From contig JBARZE010000007.1 of the NCBI GenBank assembly GCA_049649525.1, positions 186,001 to 250,000 of the forward strand: a stretch of 64,000 nucleotides of DNA, in the 5' to 3' direction. The notes beneath the pieces were generated by a model. That model saw only the letters and a program-made list of their open reading frames with translations. It was not told the origin of the DNA and searched no databases. Positions 34,549 through 43,171 of the stretch are shown here, piece by piece. The position numbers and the translations under genes were made by a program. Source of the DNA: JAAURB01 sp049649525 (GTDB lineage Bacteria; Cyanobacteriota; Cyanobacteriia; Cyanobacteriales; Microcoleaceae). Positions within the stretch are counted from its first letter, which is position 1. Every line of letters starts with the position of its first letter.

Positions 34549-37500
34549 TTAAATCGTAACGCCTAATGCACCCGCACCAGCGGCGGCGACGGCAGAAACT
34601 AAAGCGGTGATGAATAACCACCAAGAGGCAACAGAAGCGGCTTTACGGGTATTTTCCAGTTGTTGTTCTGCTTGCATTTTGGCTTGTTCAACTTGCAATT
34701 GTGCTTGTCGTTGAATCCGTTCAGCCTTTTGCAGGACGCGAGTTCGAGTCATTTCCACTTGGTCAATAATGCGGTTAGCATCTGCCTCAGAAACGTCCTC
34801 GCGAGAACTCATTAACGCCACCAACGTATCGCGATCAAACTGAGATAAACGATCTTGTAAGGCATCGAACCCGGCTTGAGGATCGTCAAATACAGTACGC
34901 AGGTCGCGGCGAATGCCTTCGTAATTCAGTTCTGGGCGATCTAAACTGTTGAGATAATCCCGAATTTGATCCAGTACCCGATCAATGACAGATTGGATCT
35001 GCTGACGAACCATCTGCAACTGTCCTAGCACTTTATCCCGTGTCTGCATAATTTGATCGACAATTTGCTGGACTTCTTCTTCTGAGACATCATCCCGTTG
35101 AGACAACAACGCTACTAATGTATTGCGATCAAAATGAGACAGTCGGAGTTTGAGGCTTTCCATCCCAGCTTGGGGATCGTTGAGCAACAGTTTAACATCT
35201 CGCTCAATTCCAGCCGGACTCAGTTCTGCTTTATCTGTCGAACGTAAATAGTCTGCAATTGTCTCTTTGAAATCAACCGCTTTTTGTTGAGTCCGACGGG
35301 CTAAGCGTTTGGGAGATTTGGCGATCTCATTTAAGGTTTCTTGAACCTGATCGATAGTTTGATTAACTTGATCTTCACTGAGATCTTTTCGTTGTGTCAA
35401 CAGTTGCACTAAAGTATCACGATCCATTCTCGCTAAGCGTCTGCGAACTGCTTTAGCGCCGAGTTTGGGGTCTTCTAATAATAACTTCAGATCCCGCTGA
35501 ATGCCTTCAGGGTTGAGTTCGGGTTTACCTGTTTGCCGCAGATAATTACTGAGGGCATCTTTAGCTTGTTCGTATTGTTGTTGCGCTTGTCCTGCTAACT
35601 CTTGAGGTTGATAACGAACCCGAGTCCAGGTGCGTTCAACATCGTTAAGAATTTGATTGACTTGCGCCTCGTCTACATCTCCGCGTTGAGACAGTAACTG
35701 GACTAACGTATCTCGGTTAAACCGGGAAACCCGAGCGCGAATTGCTCTTGATCCTGCTTTAGGATCTTCGACAAGTAATTTTAACTCCCGTTCAATTGCT
35801 TTAGGATTGAGTTCAGATTTACCCGTATCGCGCAGATGAGACTGAAGTTTCAACCACTGTGCTTCTGCTTTAGCCAGTACAGCCGCATTGAGTTCTTTCG
35901 ACTCTCGTAAGACTTGCTCTTTAGCGAGTTCTAACTCATTAACAATGGCAGAAATTTCAACCGCATCTATACCATCAGCCCGTTGTTGTAAGATGCGCTC
36001 AAATGTTGGACGATCTAACTGTTCTAAACGATAGGTTAATTGTTCGTGACTGGCTTCTGTATCTTTGAGTAAGGATTTAAAATTCAGTTGAATTTTCTCT
36101 GGGGTTAAGCCTGTTTTTGGTGTTGTCAGTAGATAGTCTTCTACTTGTGCCAACAACTCAATGGTCATTTCCCGTTCATGAGCGGCTTGTGCTTGAGCCA
36201 AGGCTTCGAGACGAATACCATCGAGTAATGTGGCTAAATGATCGATTCTCTCCTGGGTTAATAGTCCTTTTTGGCTTAACCAGTCTACAAAATCTGAGCG
36301 ACTAATTTGATCCAATGCTTCGGCAACAAAAGCCGGATCTGCATCACGATCGTAAATCACATGACGAAATTGCTGTTCTATATTTTGATCTTTAAGTTGC
36401 CACATATGGCTATTGAGCAGATAATTCTCAATATCTGAACGGACTGTGGTGCTGGGTTGGTCGTCACTGACGGTGGCAACGGCTTTATCCTTTGTTTCAA
36501 CCAACTTACCTTGCGCTTCTTTCAATTTAGAAGAGATTTTCTCTACATCTAAATCTGACAAGTCAGTGCGCCCCATCACCATACCCATCATGCTATTAAA
36601 GCTCATCATCAGACGCTGTTTGATGGAGTTTGAATCTCCCGAGTCAGAAGAGTCAGAGGAAGAGTCTTGTCCGAGTTGTGAGGTCAAATCATCCAGTTTT
36701 TGAGAGAGTTCTGAACCGAGTAATTGCTTACGTGAAGCGCTTTTGAGATAATCAATTATGTCTGAACTTCCACCTTTTTTAGAAGATTGACCGACTGTTT
36801 TCTTCCAAGCACTTTCTAATTCTTTTGAAACTTGACGTACTTGTTTTTTAGATAGATCGCTACGGCTACTGACCAATTCTTCAATGGTTTCGCGGTCTAA
36901 TGTGGGTAAAGAGCCATCCGGTGAGGCTTTGACTAAGTCTGAGTTGGTTAAAATATTTTCAAATTCTGAGCGAACTTGTTTAAGATCAATATCAGGAGAA
37001 CGTACTCCATCAAGATAGTCTTCTACTTTTTCTCGAATAGACATCGGATCGACAAAACCCGTAAATTCATTACGGACTGCCGCCGCTGCTGCCTCTGCTG
37101 TTTTAACCACTTGTTGACTGCTGGCTTTGGCACCAATTGCTGCCATTGCGGTTCCAAATACAGCCTGGAAGCCGGAGGTGGCGGTATTAACGACTGATCC
37201 CACTAATGAACCCGCTGTGGTCGAACTCACCCAGACCATCGAACAGAAATAAGTTCCCCAAATCACTAACCCCATAATTGCGCCGGAGAGGGGGGAGACA
37301 AATAAACTCAGTTTAACGGCAAATAAAGCAGCTAAAAATAGGGCAATACTGACGCTGACTAGCGTTCCTAACCCAAGAACTATACCAATTTTTCGTAAGC
37401 CATTTGATCCGCTTGAACTACTTGAGGAATGGGAATCACTTGATCCTCCCAAGGCAGAGATACCAATTGCAACACCAAGGTTGGTCATTAACAGTTGGAA

Positions 37501-37662
37501 AGCAAAGGCTAAAATTACCCCGGTGACTAAAGCGGTAAAAAATTGCGGCCCACTAAATAGCATCGCCGAATTTTCCATGGCTTCGGGGTCAGGTTCGACA
37601 ATAACTTGAGCTATCCTCAAGAGAGTTGAATCAAGTCGCAGCAGCATAAGATTTTGAATCAT
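34549..37662 (-). CDS. Large membrane protein with about seven ~100-residue helical repeats
   Basis: A 1,037-residue protein. The N-terminal membrane region (about 35-185) has three or four helices (FFTALVTGVILAFAFQLLM; GIVLGLGTLVSVSIALFLAA; GAIMGLVIWGTYFCSMVWVS). A long soluble part then has a recurring unit of about 95-110 residues: a start like ELNPEGIQRDLKLLLEDP, then RDTLVQLLSQRxDVSEEQV and a long helix. Four C-terminal copies are clear, one is intermediate, and two diverged N-terminal copies (LDRETIEELVSSRSDLSKKQ; SRSDFVDWLSQKGLLTQERI) bring the count to about seven. A glycine-rich hydrophobic segment (SWWLFITALVSAVAAAGAGA) ends it. I do not recognise a named family. The ATG at MIQNLMLLRL is used; a TTG 23 codons upstream is open. 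Confidence 0.85.
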   Translation of the reverse strand: MIQNLMLLRLDSTLLRIAQVIVEPDPEAMENSAMLFSGPQFFTALVTGVILAFAFQLLMTNLGVAIGISALGGSSDSHSSSSSSGSNGLRKIGIVLGLGTLVSVSIALFLAALFAVKLSLFVSPLSGAIMGLVIWGTYFCSMVWVSSTTAGSLVGSVVNTATSGFQAVFGTAMAAIGAKASSQQVVKTAEAAAAAVRNEFTGFVDPMSIREKVEDYLDGVRSPDIDLKQVRSEFENILTNSDLVKASPDGSLPTLDRETIEELVSSRSDLSKKQVRQVSKELESAWKKTVGQSSKKGGSSDIIDYLKSASRKQLLGSELSQKLDDLTSQLGQDSSSDSSDSGDSNSIKQRLMMSFNSMMGMVMGRTDLSDLDVEKISSKLKEAQGKLVETKDKAVATVSDDQPSTTVRSDIENYLLNSHMWQLKDQNIEQQFRHVIYDRDADPAFVAEALDQISRSDFVDWLSQKGLLTQERIDHLATLLDGIRLEALAQAQAAHEREMTIELLAQVEDYLLTTPKTGLTPEKIQLNFKSLLKDTEASHEQLTYRLEQLDRPTFERILQQRADGIDAVEISAIVNELELAKEQVLRESKELNAAVLAKAEAQWLKLQSHLRDTGKSELNPKAIERELKLLVEDPKAGSRAIRARVSRFNRDTLVQLLSQRGDVDEAQVNQILNDVERTWTRVRYQPQELAGQAQQQYEQAKDALSNYLRQTGKPELNPEGIQRDLKLLLEDPKLGAKAVRRRLARMDRDTLVQLLTQRKDLSEDQVNQTIDQVQETLNEIAKSPKRLARRTQQKAVDFKETIADYLRSTDKAELSPAGIERDVKLLLNDPQAGMESLKLRLSHFDRNTLVALLSQRDDVSEEEVQQIVDQIMQTRDKVLGQLQMVRQQIQSVIDRVLDQIRDYLNSLDRPELNYEGIRRDLRTVFDDPQAGFDALQDRLSQFDRDTLVALMSSREDVSEADANRIIDQVEMTRTRVLQKAERIQRQAQLQVEQAKMQAEQQLENTRKAASVASWWLFITALVSAVAAAGAGALGVTI

Positions 37663-38170
37663 TGGTTGAGTGATTTGGAAATAGATAATCAAGTTTATTT
37701 TTGCCGTGGATACTATTGACAAGCTGTACAAAATGTCAGTCTATCTCTGAATATTTGATTAATCATATTCTGAAGCTTCAGAATATATATAACGACTGAA
37801 TTTTTTTGTATGTTTTATCCATAGAGACTGTCACCATTATCAGCAATGAATGTACATCTCTCAAACTTGTCCAGCTTTAAGTCGGAATTTACTTGAGAGC
37901 CAGTGATAGCCAAGTTTATCTTTTTAATTAAGATAAGTCTTAGTTTCTCCACAAAGGGTATTATGAATCCTAAAAGTAGATTTTACCTCTTTCTCAAGGA
38001 TGAAACTTTAGGAGATTGATGAATCTCTACCCAATGGTATAAATCAGACCAGTAAGAATGATGAATAATCAAATCTCAATGATCAATGCTCGCTAATCAG
38101 CCGATTGTGGGACTAAAGCTTGAGTCGGGTTATTTCTAATACGCTGATGAGCCAGCAGGGGTTGTTATTA

Positions 38171-38326
38171 CTAATAATTTTTCCCGTCAGTTAGATGAAT
38201 TGGGATTTCATACTTCGCTATGTCGGGCTTAGTCAGGTTAGATTTGACTTGAGAGCCAGCTTCACGCACAGCCCGATTAATCCGGAGCGTAGATACCCCT
38301 AAAACATCACGGGTGATGAGGCTTTC
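38171..38326 (-). pseudogene. Possible gene remnant (coding-like, no start)
   Basis: A minus-strand frame open between two stops and without an ATG in its first half reads ITRDVLGVSTLRINRAVREA followed by GSQVKSNLTKPDIAKYEIPI. The composition (regular Arg/Glu/Leu helix, then Pro-rich strand) looks protein-like and unlike the AT-rich surroundings. It may be a fragment of a phage- or plasmid-type regulator; no family is assigned. Confidence 0.3.
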
Positions 38327-38410
38327 TCATGCTCAAGTTTTGCGTGAAATTAATCTACAATATTTTTTTTTGAACCGCAGTGGCCGGGACTCGGTCTATA
38401 CCGTTAATAG

Positions 38411-38440
38411 AAAAGCTGCCGATCTTAGGAGATTAGCAGC
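38411..38440 (-). terminator. Terminator of the coiled-coil gene
   Basis: Read on the minus strand: GCTGC, a 4-bp inner stem with a CCTA loop, GCAGC, then TTTTCT. It sits about 75 bases past the stop of the minus-strand coiled-coil gene. Confidence 0.5.
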
Positions 38441-38515
38441 ACTGGATATACTCCATTAAATTTGTAGAATCCCAATTATATAGACTGACAAATGACTGTT
38501 TTTGCTCCCTCGGCT

Positions 38516-39091
38516 TCAATTTTTTGTGTCTTGCTGTTCTATCGGTGGTAATTTAGGCAGGGGCTGTTGAGTGTTGAGCAGTCTGTCTGAGGGGCTTGCT
38601 GGGTTGGATGAGTCGGGTGTAAATGGCGATCGCCCCTGAGCTTTGGTGAGTAGATCGACTGTGTCTCCCAGGGCTGTTGTTAAGCTATTGCGGGTTTCTT
38701 GATGACTGGTAATTTCTTCTTCTAAAGATTCATTAAGCTGGCGAATGGTTTCTCGGGCGCGATCGCGTTCTAACATGACGCTTTTGAGTTTAGCTTTTAA
38801 TTCTTCGGCATCTTGAAGTTGATCGAGTTCTCGCTGTATGGTCACTTTGGTGAGAATCTCATTTTGCGGAATGGATAACTTCTGTTGCAGTTGTGCAATT
38901 TCTGCCTCAAGAAGAGCCAAAGTGGACTGATAACGTTCAGTTTCTTCTCGTCGCTGTTGAGCTTCGGTACTATAAAGTTTTCGCCATTGCTGAGCGCTGT
39001 CGAGAGCCGTATCGCGATCGCGCTGCATTGTTGAGAGTTGCTGTTGCAACCGCTTAATTTCATCCAACCACTGCCGAACATCCTGAGTCAT
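38516..39091 (-). CDS. Coiled-coil protein, unknown function
   Basis: A 191-residue soluble protein. Residues about 5-145 are an almost continuous coiled coil (heptads of Leu/Gln/Glu/Arg, e.g. EIKRLQQQLSTMQRDRDTA), and the last 40 residues are Pro/Ser/Gln-rich and probably disordered. This architecture is common in cyanobacterial scaffolding proteins but not diagnostic. It is transcribed divergently from the YihY/BrkB gene 210 bases away and followed by a good terminator, so it is a single-gene unit. Confidence 0.7.
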   Translation of the reverse strand: MTQDVRQWLDEIKRLQQQLSTMQRDRDTALDSAQQWRKLYSTEAQQRREETERYQSTLALLEAEIAQLQQKLSIPQNEILTKVTIQRELDQLQDAEELKAKLKSVMLERDRARETIRQLNESLEEEITSHQETRNSLTTALGDTVDLLTKAQGRSPFTPDSSNPASPSDRLLNTQQPLPKLPPIEQQDTKN

Positions 39092-39301
39092 TGTATTGAA
39101 AAAGACGATATTGTAATCAACGAAGAACCGATCGGGTAGCCATTTTCCCAGACTACCGTTTAACGGCAGAAAATCACATCCTTCTTGAAGATTGAATTAA
39201 TTAGGATAAACCTATTGGGTACAATCTACAATGAGACTAGCTTCGATGGTGAGCTTTGCTCTGTTATACCTCATATGGATTGAGATTGGGTTAAACTTTT
39301 T

Positions 39302-40555
39302 ATGCTGTTGAGTGTTCATCGACTGATTGAAGATCTAGCAGAACAGGTTGCTCAATGGATAGTATTCCTGTTTCAGAAAATTCGGCAACCGTTTGCTGGT
39401 GGTGAGAAGGAGTCAGAGCGCCGCTCTCCTGTTGTACCTGAGTCTGACCCGAACCCTAGAGATGAAGACTCATCGGCTGTCGGACAACCTGTTTATGCTG
39501 CCGCAGAGCAAGCGGCCGACGGTATCATTCGGCTGGGTCAGGTTTTGGCCCGTGGACTGAAAACGATTCCGAGACGACTCGCTCGCTATTTTCAATTTTT
39601 ACGATATCTCAACTGGACAACAATTAAAACAGTTGCAGTTTGTACAGCTCGACAGCGCTTGGGTGGCTTTTCGGCTGAAATGGCTTTTCAGTCTATGCTG
39701 GCTTTGTTTCCTGCTTTACTGGCTATTTTGGCCGCTATCAGCTTATCTGAATCTCTGCAATCTATTTTATATGATATCGCCAGTTTGTTAGCCGAGATTG
39801 CCCCAGAACAAGTCCGTCAGTTAATTTCTCGGCAATTGATTATTAACCGTAGTCCTCAGGTATTTTCTTTTAGCTTTATTCTGGCAATTTGGTTATTTTC
39901 CAGCGTGATCAGTTCGGCAATGGCGGCACTGAATCATATTCATCATGTTAGCCGCGCTCACGCTCGTCCGTTTTGGCGAGCCAAATTAATTGCAATTGCA
40001 CTAGCAGTCGGGAGTTTAACGTTACTCGTTCTTGCTTCTGGACTCGTTTTTGTGAGTGATTTAATTGTAGAAACTCTAGCTCGTAAAAGCTGCATCTTGG
40101 AAACGGTTGGAAGTTGTCCGATCGATCAAATTAGTCTATGTTTGGAGCAACCTCCGGTACAAAGCTGTGTACTCGAAGAAACCCTTTCTTCTAACTGGCT
40201 TAAATTACGCTGGCCGATTACACTCGGGGTGGTTTCAATTAATTTTGCTTTGATTTATCGTTACGGCCCCAGCTATCGAAAACCTGGAACTCCCATCGTA
40301 CCGGGTGCAATTTTATCTGCGATTTTATGGGCGTTCTTATCGAATTTGTTTCGATTATATGTTTATCATTTTGGTAACTACAATTTGACTTATGGCACAA
40401 TTGGTACATTTATTATCTTGCTTTTGTGGCTTTATATTTGCTGTTTGGTGATGTTAATTGGCGATCAACTCAATGTAACGGTCGGGGAAGCGATCAGACG
40501 AAAAACTCACAGTAATAGTACTGATGCTAAAAAAGGTATCAGGCTGGAGAAATAA
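39302..40555 (+). CDS. YihY/BrkB family integral membrane protein
   Basis: A 417-residue inner-membrane protein. The ~30-80 segment is an acidic/proline-rich linker; the core (about 115-400) holds six predicted helices of the YihY/virulence factor BrkB family, including GGFSAEMAFQSMLALFPALL near the start, LAIWLFSSVISSAMAALNHIH, and the C-terminal NLTYGTIGTFIILLLWLYIC with the family's G-T-I-G signature. The name 'ribonuclease BN' formerly used for this family is incorrect. Transport or envelope function is suspected; no substrate is known. The N-terminal extension is longer than in the E. coli protein. Confidence 0.9.
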   Translation: MLLSVHRLIEDLAEQVAQWIVFLFQKIRQPFAGGEKESERRSPVVPESDPNPRDEDSSAVGQPVYAAAEQAADGIIRLGQVLARGLKTIPRRLARYFQFLRYLNWTTIKTVAVCTARQRLGGFSAEMAFQSMLALFPALLAILAAISLSESLQSILYDIASLLAEIAPEQVRQLISRQLIINRSPQVFSFSFILAIWLFSSVISSAMAALNHIHHVSRAHARPFWRAKLIAIALAVGSLTLLVLASGLVFVSDLIVETLARKSCILETVGSCPIDQISLCLEQPPVQSCVLEETLSSNWLKLRWPITLGVVSINFALIYRYGPSYRKPGTPIVPGAILSAILWAFLSNLFRLYVYHFGNYNLTYGTIGTFIILLLWLYICCLVMLIGDQLNVTVGEAIRRKTHSNSTDAKKGIRLEK

Positions 40556-40587
40556 CCTAATACCTTAACGATTAAAATGATATAACT

Positions 40588-40830
40588 CTAAGAATTCCAG
40601 ACAATTGTGGGTTGTTGAGTGGGTTTAAATTGAGTGGGAAAATCAGGTTGAACGTTATAAGCAATACCGCGATATTTTAGAGGAACTTGTGGTGTGCTTA
40701 AAGCTGTTACAGGGCGACGACAATTGTAAGTTAAACCCCGATATGTAGCCAATGTTGCTGTTTCGACGACGGGAAATAAACTATTATTAGAGTTGTAAGC
40801 AATACCACGATAAACCAGTTTCATCTTCAT
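40588..40830 (-). CDS. DUF4278 protein with three YRG repeats
   Basis: An 80-residue protein carrying three copies of the YRG(I/L)(A/T)YN motif (near residues 7, 30 and 53), the signature of DUF4278, a short cyanobacterial family of unknown function. Most members have one or two copies near the N-terminus. The Met at residue 3 (MKLVYRGIAY) is an alternative start that would match the family's usual beginning; GGAG lies 4 bases before the first ATG and 10 before the second. It lies downstream of the RTX gene on the same strand, 135 bases away. Confidence 0.85.
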   Translation of the reverse strand: MKMKLVYRGIAYNSNNSLFPVVETATLATYRGLTYNCRRPVTALSTPQVPLKYRGIAYNVQPDFPTQFKPTQQPTIVWNS

Positions 40831-40965
40831 TGAGCTCCGAATAAGGTTGATGTGATGTCAATGTGGCTCGTTTTGATTGACAGGTTGGCTGTGAGAAAGG
40901 TAGCTGCAACTGCCATCTCACACAGCCAGGACAGGGGATAATCATGATCCCCCAGAGATCAAAGA

Positions 40966-42324
40966 CTAGACGTAGTCGATGTAAGCGGCGTTAAGATCCA
41001 GTGAGCTTGACCCAACAACTCGAGTCACCAACTCATCAATACCGTCGTTGTAAACGCCATCACTATTGCTATCGAGGTAGATACCTGTGTTACCATCGGT
41101 GGAATTGGTGACATAATTATTGGCAGTGCCTTGTAATTGAATCATATCGTTCGCACTATCAAAGCCTTCAATAGTGATAAAGGTGCTGAAGTCACTATCC
41201 AATTCAGCAATTAACAGGTCGTCACCCGCACCGCCAAACAGCAGATCGTTACCACCGTTACCGATGAGAGTATCGTTGCCATCACCCCCAAATAGTTGGT
41301 CATCCTTAATGCTGCCAATTAACAAGTCATCACCCACACCGCCATCAGCAATAATAGAAACATTGGCATGGCGAGCATCAAGAATATCGTGACCCTCACC
41401 ACCATTAAAGGTGACGCCGTGAGCATCCGTTGCGCTTAAGTCATTGACTGTCAGGGTATCGTCACCGCCGCCGCCATTAATTTCAGCCTGTTCGGTATGA
41501 TTAATATCTAGTTGAAAATTACCCAGGTTGAGGCGTTCAAATTTCACCCGCTCTCCGTTGGCTTCGAGTAAGAAGTCATCCCCCAGATCAACAGCGCCAT
41601 TAACTTCTACAGTATCGTTGCCATCGGCTCCTTCCATTAAGTCGCTGCCGTCACCATTATTCCAGATAAAGCGATCGTCACCCGATCCGGCGAACATCAG
41701 ATCATCACCTTTATTACCAATTAAGGTATCATTGCAATTCCCACCGTTGAGGGTATCAACATCCGAACTGCCTTTGAGTAAGTCATCTCCGGCATCTCCG
41801 AAAGCCTCCAGCGGTGTAGCCGAGTCACTGGCATCGACGGTATCATTACCCGCACCACCGTTAACAACGACTTTCAAAACATCGGTCGCGGTTAAATCAT
41901 TAATATCGACATTATCGTCACCCCCGCCACCATTGATCTCGAACTTTTCAACGTCATCAACATCGAGGGTGAAGAGACCTAAGTTAAGACGGTCAAACTG
42001 CGCTCGTTGTCCGTTGGCTTGTAGGCGGAAGTCATCCCCGGCAGCGTTAGCACCATTAACTTCAACAGTATCGCGACCATTGCCCCCTTCCATTAAATCA
42101 CTGCCATCGCCATTATTCCAAATCATCCGGTCATCACCCCGGCCAGCAAATAGAAGGTCATCGCCGAGATCGCCTTGCATGATATCGTCACCTTCGTTAC
42201 CGATGAGGATATCAAGCTGGTCGCCACCTTTGAGGGTATCGTCACCTGCAAAACCCACTAAAAAATCAATTCCTGCACCACCTTGTAAGTTGTCGTTACC
42301 TGCATCACCGAATAAAATAGCCAT
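40966..42324 (-). CDS. RTX-type calcium-binding repeat protein with internal duplication
   Basis: A 452-residue very acidic protein starting directly with nonapeptide repeats (GDAGNDNLQGGAGIDFLVGF) and no signal peptide. Residues about 55-205 and 207-357 are a tandem duplication offset by 152 residues: both contain NNGDGSDLMEG, NDTVEVNGA or RDTVEVNGA, RLNLG and EINGGGGDD. The C-terminus (FITIEGFDSANDMIQLQGTA onwards) is the usual end of type I secreted RTX proteins. No enzyme domain is seen; a surface role is likely. It is a different type from the RTX protein 7 kb away. Confidence 0.85.
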   Translation of the reverse strand: MAILFGDAGNDNLQGGAGIDFLVGFAGDDTLKGGDQLDILIGNEGDDIMQGDLGDDLLFAGRGDDRMIWNNGDGSDLMEGGNGRDTVEVNGANAAGDDFRLQANGQRAQFDRLNLGLFTLDVDDVEKFEINGGGGDDNVDINDLTATDVLKVVVNGGAGNDTVDASDSATPLEAFGDAGDDLLKGSSDVDTLNGGNCNDTLIGNKGDDLMFAGSGDDRFIWNNGDGSDLMEGADGNDTVEVNGAVDLGDDFLLEANGERVKFERLNLGNFQLDINHTEQAEINGGGGDDTLTVNDLSATDAHGVTFNGGEGHDILDARHANVSIIADGGVGDDLLIGSIKDDQLFGGDGNDTLIGNGGNDLLFGGAGDDLLIAELDSDFSTFITIEGFDSANDMIQLQGTANNYVTNSTDGNTGIYLDSNSDGVYNDGIDELVTRVVGSSSLDLNAAYIDYV

Positions 42325-43171
42325 CTGTCAATGCTCCTTTGGTAGAGGTGTTTGAGTTGATGATTGAGTATCATCTGTGCTCTGTAGCGCGACATATCTC
42401 TGGCTAATTTCAGCTTATGCAGGTTGAATGAGTGAGATTGTCAATTTTAGTCTTCTCTTTGTTTATTAATAGTATTTTGCGTCGAAAGCTTTGATATTGC
42501 TTTATTTCAGGCGTTTAAGTCAAGAAAACGTCTCCTTATATTAAGGAAAATAGTAATATAAACTGATTTGTGATTATTTTTGTTAAAATTCGCGATCAAT
42601 ATAACATTAACTGGCGATCAGTATTTTGGCATTTTGTGACTTAGATCGCGGTGAAAACAAACTCAGCCTGCAAAGAAAGTATTAAGTCAGTAGGTGAAGA
42701 AACAGACAACATTTTCATCTCATCCCTCAACTTTAGTTATGCTATTGAGAGCGACTTAGATTTTTGGCATCAGCTAGCGTTACGATTAAGATCGATCAAC
42801 GATCTGTCACTGGTATGAGTTTGCTGAGGTCGAGCATCTCAAGTGATGGAAGCGAATGAAATATATTAATACTCAAATCCTAGATATAATTGATAGGAGA
42901 TGTATTGCTCTTGGAGGGTGCTGACAAGTTAGTCGGTTAAGTTCGCTACAAATTTTATTGATAAATTGAGCGGATTTATCCTTAATGTTATGAAAAACTA
43001 TATTAAAAGATTTATTTTTTTAGACAAAAGCTAGCATTTGTATCGCTTAATTTCGCATTCTATCATATCAAAAAAAAACAAATATTAAATCATTCACATT
43101 TTGCATGATGAATGTCTAGGGGAGCATTTGAGAAATCAGTAAATTCTTTTTAATTCATTTCAGTATTATCT
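42325..43171. other. Long intergenic region between divergent genes
   Basis: About 850 AT-rich bases with no credible gene. A 7-bp inverted repeat CGCGATC (42591-42597) / GATCGCG (42644-42650) flanks a further GCGATCA, a possible regulator site. It probably contains the promoters of the RTX gene and the large kinase gene, each with a long untranslated leader. Confidence 0.4.

Larger units (their letters stand above)
37663..38515. other. Gene-poor region with relic sequence
   Basis: About 850 bases with no intact gene. ACTTGAGAGCCAG occurs twice (near 37,890 and 38,245). A minus-strand stop-to-stop frame is listed separately, and a terminator lies near the right end. The rest is AT-rich promoter-like sequence of the repeat-built membrane protein. 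Confidence 0.4.

Noticed and set aside
41528..42355. 275-codon plus-strand open frame opposite the RTX gene
   Set aside because: It mirrors Gly/Asp repeats on the other strand, giving Ser/Pro-rich low-complexity translation; a shadow of the repeats.
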